Source of the DNA: Hetaerina americana
Lineage: Eukaryota > Arthropoda > Insecta > Odonata > Calopterygidae
Reading direction: 5' to 3'
DNA: 64,000 bases
Assembly (NCBI GenBank): GCA_022747635.1
Contig: JAKTNV010000019.1
Location: 9,673,501 to 9,737,500 of the forward strand
Shown: piece after piece, positions 10,265 through 23,249 of the stretch
How positions within the stretch are numbered: position 1 is the first letter of the stretch
Layout of the letters: every line of letters begins with the position of its first letter
The notes under the pieces: generated by a model
What the model was told of the DNA's origin: nothing
Databases searched by the model: none
What the model saw: only the letters and a program-made list of their open reading frames with translations
Program-made: the position numbers and the translations under genes

Positions 10265-11866
10265 AACTGTATAGTAAAGAGCTTAGACGAACAAATTTAG
10301 AAATTGAAAAATAATATGACGTAGAGTAAGACAGCTTAGCTCCAGGCATACTAGACAATGAGATAGAAAAGGCATTAAGGGAGATGAAACTAAATAAGGC
10401 CCTGGGGGTGGATAACATTCCCGCGGAACTATTAAAAAGCTTAGGAAAATGTGGGAGGAAGAGGCTATATGGGCTGATTCGTAGTATTTATGAGGAGGGA
10501 ATCTGGCCGAAAGACTTTGCGAGATCGGTTTTAGTTCCTATTCCGAAGAAGGTAAAGGCTACATCATGTGAGGACTACAGGACAATACGTTTGATATCCC
10601 TCGCAGCTAAAGTTGTTCTCAGGATCATAAACAAAAGGATAGAGAGTAGGGCAAATGATTACTTAGGGGATGATCAGTTTGGGTTTAGGAAGGGGAGAGG
10701 TACGTGTGATGCCATTGCAGTAATGAGATTATTAATCGAGTGGAATATAGAACACAACCAGGAGGTATTTGCCTGTTTCGTAGATTTCGAAAAAGCTTTT
10801 GATAGAGTGAATTGGGAAAAACGAATGAGTATATTGCAGAAAATAGGAATAGATTGGAGGGAAAGGAGGCTAATCCGCAACCTGTACATGTCTCAGACTG
10901 CTTAGGTGCGGGTGGGAAACGGGGAGTCCAAATGGGCAGTGTTAGGAAGAGGTGTAAGACAGGGTTGCCCATTATCACCGTTGCTGTTCAACCTGTATGC
11001 AAAGGAAATGATCAAAGAGGCATGGGAAGAACTGGAGGTAGGAATCAAAGCGGGCGGGCAATTCGTAAAATCAGTTAGGTTTGCTGACGACCAAGCTTTA
11101 GTTTGTCAGTCAGCCAAGAGGTTACAAGCATTGCTGAGTGAATTGGAAATTCAGTGCGACAGGTATGGGATGAGAATCAATATTAATAAAACAAATTATG
11201 CGATTTTCTAGAAAGAAAAAGGCTAAGCTTAACATTAAAATGGGAGGGCAAAAACTAGAGCAGGTAGAACAGTTTACGTATCTCGGTAGTGTTTTGAACC
11301 AACACGGTCAAAGTAGTAGGGATTTAAGGATAAGAATTGTGCTAGGCAATGAGGCTTTCACAAGGAGTAGAGAGTTGATGACAGGGACGTTCAGTAAGGA
11401 TGTTAAGAGTAGACTCGCAAAAACTTTGATATGGAGCGTAGCTATGTACGGCGCGGAAACTTGGTCATTGAAGCAGGAGGATAGACGTAGGCTGGAGGCT
11501 TTTGAAATGTGGGTGTGGAGAAGAATGGAGAAGGTGAAATGGACAGAGAAGAAAACAAACGAGGAAGTACTTGGTATGGTGGGCGAAGAGAGGGGTTTGT
11601 TGGGAGAAATCCTTTGGAGGCAGGAAAAGTGGATGAAGGGGGTATTGACCGGCAGTGGGATGTCGAAGACTGTAATTGAGGGGAGAATGTTAGGGAAACG
11701 AGGAAAGGGAAGGAACAGGATAGGGATGTTGGACGGGATGAAAGGAGGAAGAAAGTACTCAGAGCTGAAGAGGGATCGATGTAAAGTAGGATGTTGTGTG
11801 TTGCTAGGGGTCACGAATTATTTAATTAGTAATTATGTCCATCCAAAAACCTACCTTAACCAGTAA
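10261..11866 (+). pseudogene. Reverse transcriptase of RTE-like LINE, broken
   Basis: Contains the thumb/fingers segment VPIPKKVKATSCEDYR, the palm block CFVDFEKAFDRVNW, the RQGCPLSPLLFNLY block and the catalytic FADDQ near 11080. A premature TAG at 10903-10905 stands where the 37.9-kb copy reads glutamine. A frame change near 11195-11210 separates the palm from the KLNIKMGGQKLEQVEQFTYLG continuation. The rest, through WVWRRMEKVKW and the glycine/arginine-rich end, is open. The active-site residues survive but the protein cannot be made whole, so this copy cannot act on its own. Confidence 0.85.
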
Positions 11867-11895
11867 ATTACCAAATAATAATAATTGATTGATTC
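10261..11895 (+). mobile_element. RTE-like LINE copy, 5'-truncated
   Basis: The best-preserved plus-strand copy of the window's commonest LINE. It begins mid-frame at a segment matching EELYGKEL of the 39-kb copy, immediately after a (TA)n tract. It runs through RT and the C-terminal domain and ends with CCATCCAAAAACCTACC and an AATAATAATTGA-type tail near 11895. The same tail is found at 60.8 kb, and related CCTACC-type 3' ends lie near 18.1, 14.9 and 57.97 kb. The C-terminal domain (RRLEAFEMWVWRRM) is of the kind known from RTE-type arthropod LINEs; the clade name is a moderate-confidence inference. Confidence 0.85.
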
Positions 11896-13614
11896 ACCTT
11901 TACTCTGAATGCTAAGGATTTCTCATTCATAACATATTTATAAATCGATCCAATCATTATTTAGAAATTAATATGGTTAATTTATATTTAATGATTTTGT
12001 TGAAAAAATGCATATTTACCAGCTACTGTTTATTGAAAAGCAGTCTTTCTGTGAAGTGAAAAATATTTCCCTTGCTTGCCTTGTTATCTTTAATCTAAGT
12101 ATAGCTGTTGCAATTATATGTTTTCGGTCGGACGTGGAAGCGTATTTGTGGTTACGGTATTGAAAGGAATTTTGTAATTCATTCCGTGAGTAATGAGAAT
12201 CAGTCCGCTGAAACTGTTATTGTAATCTTAAGGGTTTGTTCATTCATCCGGAGCATGTAAGGTAACAACATCACAGTCATCTGAAGACGATTTCTTCGTA
12301 TGGGAAAATGCCATGTAATACATGTGTACATATGAATCTACAATGAATTACCAAGAGAAAATAACGTTAGCATTTATCCCATATGTGGAGTATTCCTACA
12401 TGTGATGTGTATATTCCGTATTTCTCAAACCAAGCTTTCAACACAGACAAGAAAAACCTAAATGCATTGACATCTTTATAAGCATGGCGATAAAAATATT
12501 CATAAACTGCAAATAACTAAGCACAATAAACAACCGAAAATTGGTGTTTATGAAGCCTTGAAAACATCGGAATTTCGAAGTAAATTTGGATCTACAAATT
12601 ATCTTAAGGTCCGTCTCAACTGACGAAATAATAGCGGACAATATTTGGTGACCCTAGCCAACAAATACATTTGGCATACAAATACGTACATGGACATAGG
12701 AAAACTCAAAGAAAATATTGTCCCAAAACCTTTCTCATTTTCAGAAGCTAAAAAATACGCTATTCAGCTGTAATTTCGATACTTGAATCCATCCAGGATT
12801 TCACTCAGCCGCATTAAAATCCTCACTCATAATTCGTAATATCCGTGACGGCTCTAATTCTCAATACTTATTAAGTACTCGTATTTTATAGTTCCCCAAT
12901 GCTTATCCTGAAAAAAAAACATACCCGTTTCCTTCACAAGATGAATCCAGACAACTACTTATTTCCTTCTCCAAGTTTTAATGCAGCTGTTTATCACTTC
13001 AATAGTTCAATGCTCTTTCCCACAATTCTTCTTCCTCTCCCCTCCCCCCAACCCCATCAATCCTTCAACCTTTCCACCCATGTAACCGACATCTGCCCCA
13101 CCGCTTCGAGTCGTATGTCGCACTGTGTCGAGTTCCTTCCTCTTGGTCGCGCGTCAGGCGCCTCGGGGTGAGGCGTGGGTGGGCGGGGGGGGGATGGAAG
13201 GGGGGAGTGCAGGGGGAGAGGATCAAAAGTACTACAGACTCCGGGGGCCCTTTCCACTCTAATGCCTCCAATAACCCACCCCTTTGCTCCGAGGCCCTCC
13301 TCTAGCCGACCCACCCTGCCCCCTCCCTCGCCGACCGCCGCCGCCACCGCTCCCCGGAGGCGGCACTTGAGCGAAGAGGCGACGAGAAGGCGAGAAGGGG
13401 GCGAAGAGAAGAAGAGAGCGCGAGAGAGGGGCGGGGGAGAATGGGGGGGAGACAAGGTGCGAAGGGATCAATGGAAGAGAGAGGGAGTGCGCTGTTTGTG
13501 GGAGTGTGCAAAAATATGTCCGCCTTCGTCCCCAGAAAGACTGATTTGTAATAAATATACGTGCATATATTAACTTGTGTGCCTGCGAATGTGCATACAT
13601 ATACATATATGTGT
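11896..13614. other. Intergenic, no gene seen
   Basis: AT-rich sequence without a recognisable frame up to about 13.0 kb. A GC-rich, purine/pyrimidine-skewed strip follows at about 13.04-13.49 kb, in which several 60-130-codon frames open on both strands. Their low-complexity Pro/Arg/Ser content fits base composition and not selection for coding. Confidence 0.4.
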
Positions 13615-13640
13615 TATATATATATACATATATGTATATA

Positions 13641-13694
<54 letters not shown>
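13615..13694. repeat. (TA)n microsatellite
   Basis: AT dinucleotide tract with a few TACATATG variants at its left edge. It adjoins the 3' end of the SINE at 13695. Confidence 0.95.
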
Positions 13695-13695
<1 letters not shown>

Positions 13696-13962
13696 CGCAG
13701 TAATCAGCCCGAAGGTCGGTTTAGTAAGTGATGGTAGAGTTCATCCAGTACTAAGCCCGTCGGAGTGTGAAAATTCACACATCAGGGTAGGGGGGCCATT
13801 TCCTTTCCCTGTGCCGATTATGGTTTCCCAGGAAGACCCGGTACGCGAAAAATCACATACCTTGGGTGGAGCTGCAGGTGCCCAGAGTGCGTCGCCCGGG
13901 AATCGAACCCGGGACCCTCCGGTCAGCAGTGCAACGCTCTGCCCACTGGATTACCACGACCC
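13695..13962 (-). mobile_element. tRNA-derived SINE, family 1
   Basis: On the minus strand it starts GGGTCGTGGTAATCCAGTGG, an A-box-like segment, followed by the B box GGTTCGATTCC inside a clean 5-bp T-arm (CCGGG/CCCGG). The tRNA-unrelated body then contains GGGAAACCATAAT and a CCTTCGGGCTGATTACTG end. A second copy at 21.8 kb and a fragment at 49.5 kb define the family. The head resembles a complete tRNA, but continuity with the shared body and the divergence between copies mark it as a SINE and not a tRNA gene. It sits between two AT tracts. Confidence 0.85.
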
Positions 13963-14138
13963 ACATATATTTATATATACATATATATATAATATACATA
14001 TTTATATATACATATTTATATAATATACATATTTATATATACATATTTATTTATTTATACATATATATATAATATACGTATTAATATATACATAATATAC
14101 ATATTAATATAAACATATATATAATAAACATATTTATT

Positions 14139-14202
<64 letters not shown>
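13963..14202. repeat. AT-rich low-complexity tract ending in (TA)n
   Basis: Mixed TATATACATATTTA units pass into a pure AT dinucleotide run at about 14145-14202. Confidence 0.9.
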
Positions 14203-14204
<2 letters not shown>

Positions 14205-17200
14205 TATAATGGTAATCATAATGCCATAACTTCTGCGATCACCAAATCCACGCACAAACCTGATACACGTTAAATCCCTGCCCTCAAAACATTACCATTC
14301 AACTTCAATCCTATAGAAACGCACACATTTACAAGATGACTTGTTGTAATACTAGACAAAAAAAGATTATATTTTTCATGTCATTCTCCGACTACACAAT
14401 CCTTCTTCAAGACTCCGATATCAAAAAGAAATATTATCTTTTAGAATAAGGAACCAATGAAAGGCCCACCATTCCCTTCCCCGCTAACCTCAATACCCCC
14501 AATTCTATTTGTATTTGATCCCAAAATACATTTGTCCAATAATTCCGCACTCCCTTTGTTTCTAGAATTAACTTCCCCATCCAACGCATCTTCAAGCTAC
14601 TTGGCCATCACATACAACCCGTCCCTTATCTCAGCACCTCCTTTCTTTTTAAGCAACCCTACTACCACCTCAGCCTCGTATTTTCACATCCGTTCGTTTG
14701 ATGAAGATATCATTACTGTCTAAACGGAAAACTATACGGTTGAATGTTTACACGAGAACGACCTCTTTCCCGCCCTACATTCTAAGGCATTCCGCCCGTC
14801 TTCATTCAGCCGTTGATCATATATTTTAAGTTGGCTTCTTGGACATACCACGAGCAAGGACAAACGTTGAGCAAACAGGAAGATCAATCAAAACGTAAGA
14901 AAGGTTAGGGATCCTCCAAAACCTACCTGCCATAGGTGTTTTACTGGCGATGTCCATAATGATGATTGGAATTAGTTAAAAGTTAAATCACTCATATTAT
15001 AATAGCCAAATTTCGATAGCTCGGGCCATTAACTTACCCATATTGATTCCTCACTTATTCCCCGAGATACATATCTGAACACTAAATGACAATAGAGTCA
15101 TCGATCCTGGAGGAGGGTGAAGAGGCCTTCCCGGTTGGAAGAAAGGCTTCGGCCCGAGAGCCAGTTGCAGTGGGGACGTGTGTCGTGTTTGGCGCAGTCC
15201 CGGATGCGATGGGATTGGCAATGACGAGAAACGGCATTGCCTCCTGAATGAATTTCGTGCACACGCTTCTGCCGAGATGAACTGTGTTTGCTGAGCATGT
15301 GGCTCGTCCTTTTGCTTTGAGGACAGAACTACAAATCATGGTGAACATTTGGATGGGAGTATTACAGGTAAGGTTTTGATCTAAGATTAACGTGCAGGCC
15401 GAAATATTGAATCCTGATAGATACTTGAATATTATAGTTATTCATTTACTCTAAACGAATCTCGGTGAATTGATATCATATCGCCAGGTATTCTGAAAAA
15501 TCACACAAATAAAACACATTGATGTCAAGACGTTGACGAGCCGAATGTTATTCAAACACAAACTATCCTTCGTTTTTCAACCAAAAACAATGCCAAGTAC
15601 ACAGAATGAAATTGCTAATTGAAAGATCCAAAATTCCGTGGACAAAATCGCAGTTAGAGTTTACTTGAATGCCTTATGAGGGTGGCAAGTTCAATGAATC
15701 ATGAACCCGGGTTACATTACCCAAGAGGAAAAACTTCACCACGGGAAAGAAAATCAGAGTTGTCACCACAACATAACTTAAAAAAACTAATTATTTAGAC
15801 TTTTTCATTGTGAAAAATAATTGAGGACTTCGTTTTACTTCAAATTAAACGTACTATTTATTGCGATACATAATGCATGTGATATAGCGTGGTGATGTAG
15901 ATATTATTTTATTTTAGAGCATCAAGGTAATTTTCACATAATTATTTCTGTTTTTTTTCCTCAAGACTTTTAAATAGTTATTTACAACGAGCTAAAAACC
16001 ATCTAAATTTCAATTTTGATTTGAACCACTGTCTCTTTTTTTATCTTAGGTTGTCTTAAAAGAGCAGAATGAGAGAAAATTATGTAACTGTATTAATCAG
16101 TCTAAGCAACATAAAGTCAGTGCGGAGTAAACAAGTAATAATTGGATGTTTTCCATCCGATATCACATTTAATATTTCCTCACTACAATCCGAGGACTCG
16201 AAACTGGGATGTTCAATAAAAGATATAAATTGGCCCGCTTTCCCCTACAGTAAAGAGTAATTTTGCAGTGTTGTCGTATTTCTCTAGGCCAAAGAAGTTT
16301 CCCCACTTCCTCGGACCACACAATAAACTTCCTTCCCTTTTCTCCCAATCTTTCAATATTTTCTCGTTTTCATTCAACACTTGCACAGGACCCAGCGACA
16401 TAATAAACTAAAAGAAAAACGAGCCCCTTATCTCACCCTATATTCCTCTTTTCACTCCGGTATATTTTCCCTTCTTTTTTAATTGGAAATAATTGATAAT
16501 CGTCGGCTATTCCTCTCTTTCCGTCAACTCCTCACTCCCTCACGTGTTTCCCCCAGGAGAATTATTCCCGGGGAGGGATTCCCATCCCTCGTCTCTCTTC
16601 CTGGACTCCTCGGTCAGCCGCGGTCAATTAATCACTTCTGCGGGGATGAAAGCTCGAGCCGAGGAGCTTTTTCCCTTCGGAGGTGTAACAGCGAGCACAG
16701 GTCAAAGGGACAGGGAGGGGTTGCTTTGGAGAGGGAGTTGAAGAGAAATCTTTTCATCGAAAGAGAAGGTCCCTCTGCCCTATTCCTTCGAAGTTTGCCC
16801 GCAAACAGTATCCGTTGGGACATAGAGAGAGTTGCGCGAGGATTTGTAGTCGCTACTGGGAGGGAGGAGAAGGGAAACAGTGACCTTCCGAGCGCATTGA
16901 TGGCCGCCGAGGAAACCCCCAAATCCCCGCCAACGAAAGGCCATGCTTCCCGAATTGCCTTCTTTCCTCGACGAGACTTTTTTCAATGCTCCATTTCCGG
17001 AGAAGTTTTCTCCAATCAAAAGTAGAAATAGTTGGGGAAGCATTTGTCTGGTCAGGCCGAATGTTTCATTTTCCTTTTTTGAATTTAATTGCTGCCGGTG
17101 GTATAATAAGCAAAATAAAAGAGCGCCCGTTTTTATCAAATCGCACAACCACAATTGAATGCGCATTCTAACACTGATGGGTGAGTTTGCTGGGTTGTTT

Positions 17201-17689
17201 TACTATCCCAGCCATCTTGTTGCTGGGAAAGCAAAAAGAACTTCAAAATTGTAAGCTGCAGTCTGACATCACCACCTTATGCGTGAATGTACGAATGCAA
17301 AACAGTTTGCACTCTCTTACACTCGTATTTTTCTATTACAAAAAAGTACTGTACATAAATATTTCTTGTAAAACTTTTGATGAAATTACAAATGAGTGAA
17401 GAAGATACACCAGATTGTATCATATCTCACTGTAAATTCCAAGAAGTAACCAGCAATAGAATTTCTTCCTTCGTTACTTCGTCTAACAAAAACCTTGGCT
17501 TTAATAGCCTACGTAATTCTCATTTATATTGTACAGAGCTGGTTAAAGTCTGCAGGAATAAATCTCTCTTGACCTTTGAGTTGACTTTTCAAACTATTCT
17601 TCTCCGTCACTATTATTATGATCCAGCCTCATTTTAAATTTGACATTTTTATCAGTCATGCTTGTCCCCTTGCTCAATGTTGCTCACTA
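14203..17689. other. Intergenic, mostly featureless
   Basis: Two items stand out. A 3'-end scrap of the RTE-like LINE lies at 14905-14950. A more GC-balanced patch at about 15080-15367 ends in CAG|GTAAGG, which could be a splice donor, but it has no continuous long frame in the plus direction. A GC-rich strip at about 16.5-17.0 kb opens frames on both strands without domain content. Confidence 0.4.
14905..14950 (+). mobile_element. 3'-end scrap of RTE-like LINE
   Basis: Contains TTAGGGATCCTCCAAAACC and TACCTGCCATAGGTGTTTTAC, matching the 3' UTR end of the copy at 17.7-18.1 kb. No coding part remains. Confidence 0.55.
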
Positions 17690-18105
17690 GCATCGTGAGA
17701 GTAGATTGGAGACTTTTGGAATGTCGATGTGGCGGAGAATGGTGAAGAATATAAGTTGGACAGAGGCGGAGACAAACGCTGAATTTTTAAATAGGGTCGG
17801 TGAAGAGAGGATGTCGGTGAAAAATCCGGAAAAAGCAGAGCAGAAGGAAGGAGGCAATATTGAGAGGTTGTTGTTGCAATTTTAAATTAAGATAAAAGGG
17901 AGAATATTAACAGAGCGAGGTGGAGGAAGGATTAGAAAAGGCCTTTTAGACCACATTAGGGCAGGTGGAAGTTTCAAATAAATTAGGATAAGAATAATCT
18001 GGGGTTAATATGAGTACGTTTCTAGAGGTAGAAGTTAATAATATTTAGGGATCACCAAAAATCTATCTATAATAGGTAAAATACCTTGAGTGAATCAATT
18101 AATGA
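17690..18105 (+). mobile_element. RTE-like LINE relic, 3' part
   Basis: Decayed sequence matching the C-terminal domain of the RTE-like LINE (the WVWRRM-type block near 17705-17770 and the EEVLGMVGEERG-type block after it). It continues into the shared 3' UTR end TTTAGGGATCACCAAAAATC. Multiple frame breaks. Confidence 0.7.
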
Positions 18106-18894
18106 GTGACTACATTAGTAATACTGGTAGCTGCACCAGTGGTTGAGCTCAAATAAGATGATGAAGACGGTAGATGAATTTTGCACATGAGACAGCTTAC
18201 TCAAAGAAGAAATTCGACATAAGCTACCTAATCAGTAAAATTGCCTTTCTCCCTTTCTTCTCCATTACTGGGGGTATCAGCATCAACCATGCATTAAGGC
18301 GAAATAATCTAATAAGAGATGAAATTTATCTCGTAAAATCCGAGTCTATCATCCTTGTGATAAGCTCTGCGGGGAATATAACAGTTGGAAGCAGAAATGG
18401 AGTAAATTTGACATTTGAGAGCATTCATTAGTGATTTAAAATGAGGTTCATATGAATTTCCCCTTCCAAACTACTTAAAACCTCGGCAGCTGTGTTCCTA
18501 TGGTGACAATTGCCTACACAAGCCAGCTACAGGTTTTGACGCGATTTCGTGAGGTAATGGAATTATTCAAGAGTATCCCGAAGCCAACATCCTGTAATGA
18601 AAATGGAGTCATAGTTTTTTCTATTCGTTCGCCTTCTTCAAATAAGCCGAACGGATCTCAGGAAAACTTAAGTGTTGCATCAGTCATGCGCATCCTCATT
18701 CTCTACATCCTCTTAATCACAACGCTAACTTTATTTCAGTGCTCACTTCAAACTGAATTTAACGTTTTTCAACCCAAAACATATTTTATCAAACCATTTT
18801 GAACAGCGAACTTGAAAAGTATCGTCTATTTAGATTTGCTATCGTTTTATGTTTCATTCCGGCCAAACTTGGCGGACAAATCCAACTTAAATCT
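18106..18894. other. Intergenic, no feature seen
   Basis: Two short open frames lie here (near 18174 and 18500), with no domain or repeat similarity. Confidence 0.35.
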
Positions 18895-19045
18895 CATATA
18901 AATTTCAGAGAAACAGCGGGAGATGCCACAATAAATTTCCGGGCATAAGAGGGCCCCTCGATAGCTTAACTGGCTAAGGCACTCGACCGGGCATCGAGGG
19001 ATCCGGGTTCGAATCCCAGTCAAGGCGAATGATTTTAACAATTTC
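18895..19045 (+). mobile_element. tRNA-like SINE, family 3
   Basis: A tRNA-like module at about 18953-19030 has an A-box-like TAGCTTAACTGG (18962-18973) and an exact B box GGTTCGAATCC (19006-19016). It is preceded by GCGGGAGATGCC and followed by CAGTCAAGGCGAATGATTTT. Both flanking motifs recur: GCGGGAGAT(A/G)CCGCA at 37.16 kb and inverted at 23.77 kb, and CAGTCAAGGCGAATGATTTT in both arms of the 37.2-kb palindrome. The acceptor ends do not pair well, so it is not called as a tRNA gene. Confidence 0.65.
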
Positions 19046-21192
<2,147 letters not shown>

Positions 21193-21820
21193 AATGAATT
21201 GCCTGCAAACCAATTTAAAAGCCTTCGTGTCGTTTTTGGCTGCTTTGTTTAATCAATAAATAAATTTAAACCCAAGGTAAGAGAGTTTGATTAGCAAGTA
21301 CTAATAGAAGAATAAATCAAGAAAGGCTTTCTTTGGCGAGGCATGAAACTTTGTGTGTATTGAAATGAGCTGTAACTAATTCATCATTTCCATTGTATTT
21401 TCCAACGCTTTTTCACTATTCGGTCGACTATTCTGGCATTAATTCTTCCTTTTATATCCGAAGTTATTAGGCTGAATTTGGCAGCATCCACTTTGCATTC
21501 GCTCCCGCCGAGTCCATGTTTGGAAGCTCTTTCCCAATTGCTCACCAAATAATCAACCTATTGATACACAGTATTCAGAGTACTTAGATTTCCTGGACAT
21601 AATGATACTTTGCGAAATTAATTAGATATAAGATATACTCCAAGGAAGTCGGAAAATCCAAAAGTAATAAAAATCATTAAAAAATATGCCAACTTGCTCA
21701 ATTGATAATTTAAAGGAGGATAAAATGGAGCTATTCGACGCGGTTGCTATGTATGTCCCAAGGACTGTTAATTTTGATGCATAGATGAAATAAACGGCTA
21801 TCCTCCCGATAAATGACTAT
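21193..21820. other. No feature seen
   Basis: AT-rich sequence with no similarity to the other repeats of the window and no recognisable frame. Confidence 0.35.
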
Positions 21821-22056
21821 ACAGTAACCAACCCGAAGGTGTCCGTAGAGTTCACTCAGTACTAAGTCGGACAGCAGGTGTAATTCACACTTCCAGATAG
21901 GTGGGCCGGTTCGTTTCCCTGTGCCGGTTATGGTTTCCCAGGAAGATCTGGTACCCAAAAAATCACACGGCTCAGGTGGAGCTGAGAGTGCCCAGGAATC
22001 GATCCCGGGTCCCCCGATCAGTACTACAATCCCTCTACCCCTAGACTACAACGTCC
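21821..22056 (-). mobile_element. tRNA-derived SINE, family 1, second copy
   Basis: Same order of blocks as the 13.7-kb copy on the same strand: a decayed tRNA-like head with a GGGATCGATTCC B box near 21997-22010, then GGAAACCATAAC, then the TTCGGGTTGGTTACTG end at 21821. It is more diverged than the 13.7-kb copy. Confidence 0.8.
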
Positions 22057-22290
22057 CCTCTTACAGAAAGGTAAGAGAAAATATTGCCATAAAAATATTA
22101 GCAGTGAGTGACACTTGACCAATAGTGTTCATAAACTTCCCAAATCTAAATATACCGGCAAACTTCGCCTTCGCATCTTTTTCCGAAAGATATTAAGTAG
22201 AATTAAGAATAGAATGATTTGAGGCGTCACTTTGTGGAAGCGATTCATATCGGAAAAGAAATACTTAGTTATGCCACATATATTTTATTA

Positions 22291-22366
22291 AACACGACGT
22301 AGGTTTCGACTTTACAAATTCATCAACAGCCTGATTATGACTTTGTAAGTCGAAACCTAGGGCGTG
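22291..22366. repeat. Inverted pair of hammerhead-like motifs
   Basis: On the minus strand (22291-22330) a CTGTTGATGA...GTCGAAACCTACGTCGTG block, and on the plus strand (22331-22366) CTGATTATGAC...GTCGAAACCTAGGGCGTG. Both resemble the ribozyme-like 3' end of the Penelope-like insertion at 27.2 kb, but each carries a change in the CTGATGA core. They lie head to head. Probably decayed Penelope-like ends. Confidence 0.55.
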
Positions 22367-22504
22367 AAAAGTAAAATATGCGTCGAAGAACAAAGTATTT
22401 CTTTTCCGAAGTAAAATGAACTCGAAGAGTGAGCCCAGAAGCTTCAGATGAAGCATTTGCATCTTTTTTGTGAAGCACCCTTTTAGTATATTTGGTATTT
22501 ATTG

Positions 22505-22550
22505 TAACCTGCAAGCCACCGCTAGGGCTTTGTGGCAGGGTGTGAATACA
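22505..22550 (-). mobile_element. CR1-like LINE 3'-end scrap
   Basis: Matches the end of the 3' UTR of the CR1-like LINE (CCTGCAAGCCACCGCTAGGG as seen on the plus strand), without the coding part and without a clear GATGTA tail. Confidence 0.55.
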
Positions 22551-22917
22551 TGTTGCTTCAATAAAGCAGTAATTCCCGCTCTCGTTCACCAAAGGCATAT
22601 TCTCACCCAAATTGTAAATTCATGGTGCATTTCATGAAAAAAAACAAGGCCACCCCAGAGGGAATAATGAACTGCTAGTTGGGGTGATCCAACCCTCTCA
22701 GGGGTAATCAGTACTGGATGGCCGTACTGCGAGTTTCTACATTTAGAAATTTATTTAATTTAATTTTTAATTTATTTTATTTTATTTTACACAATTACGT
22801 TGAAATTAGGCAAATTTCCTGGTGGCAACGGTCAGGTTAGGTCAAAGATAACTCTACAACGAAAATTACATACGAACACATAAAAACAGAAGAGATAAAA
22901 TATTTTTACATAATGAC

Positions 22918-22986
22918 ACTTCCACATCACATACAAACAAACTTCCACATCACATACAATATGCCGTCCACATCACATACAAACAA
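22918..22986. repeat. Short tandem repeat of CACATCACATACAA units
   Basis: Three imperfect units of roughly 24-28 bp, each containing CACATCACATACAA, inside the 3' UTR of the LINE fragment. The number of units is too small and the spacing too irregular for an array of any functional type. Confidence 0.75.
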
Positions 22987-23012
22987 TATTTTCATGACTA
23001 CAATGAAGTTTA

Positions 23013-23249
23013 TTACCCAGTGGCTGCTTTACATTTCAACTTAAAACTTCTAAAATTGGATGGAAAGGGCTCAAACAAACCTCCAGGCAGCTGATTCCAA
23101 TCAATTATGGTTCTATTTAAAAAAGAGTATTTTTTCTTATTGGTTTTTTGAGTCCTTATTTTTATTTTGTGGCTATGGTCGTTTTTTCCCTTAAAGTTAG
23201 GCTTTTCTATCCCTTGCCATAAATCTTCCCACGCTTCGTCCTTTTTAAT
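23013..23249 (-). pseudogene. C-terminal end of a non-LTR reverse transcriptase
   Basis: Seventy-eight codons open to a TAA at 23013-23015. They include NRTIIDWNQLPGGLFEPFPS, the counterpart of the PRTIRDWN-type end that closes many CR1/Jockey-group ORF2 proteins and is seen as FFPRTIRD in the 3-kb element. The upstream RT is missing, so the fragment is dead. Confidence 0.55.

Larger units (their letters stand above)
22745..23249 (-). mobile_element. Other non-LTR element, 3'-terminal fragment
   Basis: On the minus strand a short open coding end (23249-23013) is followed by a 3' UTR with a small tandem repeat and a TAAAA-rich tail at about 22745-22790. The protein end differs from both main LINE families of the window but has the typical C-terminal look of a non-LTR reverse transcriptase. 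It is a truncated copy of a third LINE. Confidence 0.55.

Noticed and set aside
13057..13606. Proline/arginine-rich frames of 115-132 codons
   Set aside because: Overlapping frames on both strands in a GC-rich strip with no domain; the same pattern recurs in the other GC-rich strips (1.8, 16.5, 20.0, 34.6, 35.9, 59.4 and 62.9 kb).
13880..13962. A functional tRNA gene (and likewise at 18953-19030 and 6980-7046)
   Set aside because: Acceptor stems pair poorly and each head continues into a body shared with other copies, so these are SINE heads.
13577..14255. Long Ile/Tyr repeat proteins on both strands (also at 21.1, 35.4-35.7, 39.5 and 47.8 kb)
   Set aside because: They are translations of AT dinucleotide tracts.
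16483..17025. 180-codon plus-strand frame
   Set aside because: No recognisable motif, mirrored by open frames on the opposite strand, compositionally driven. No splice signals or homologous segment could be seen.
22918..22986. CRISPR-like array
   Set aside because: Three irregular units with near-identical spacers in a eukaryotic LINE 3' UTR; a short tandem repeat.
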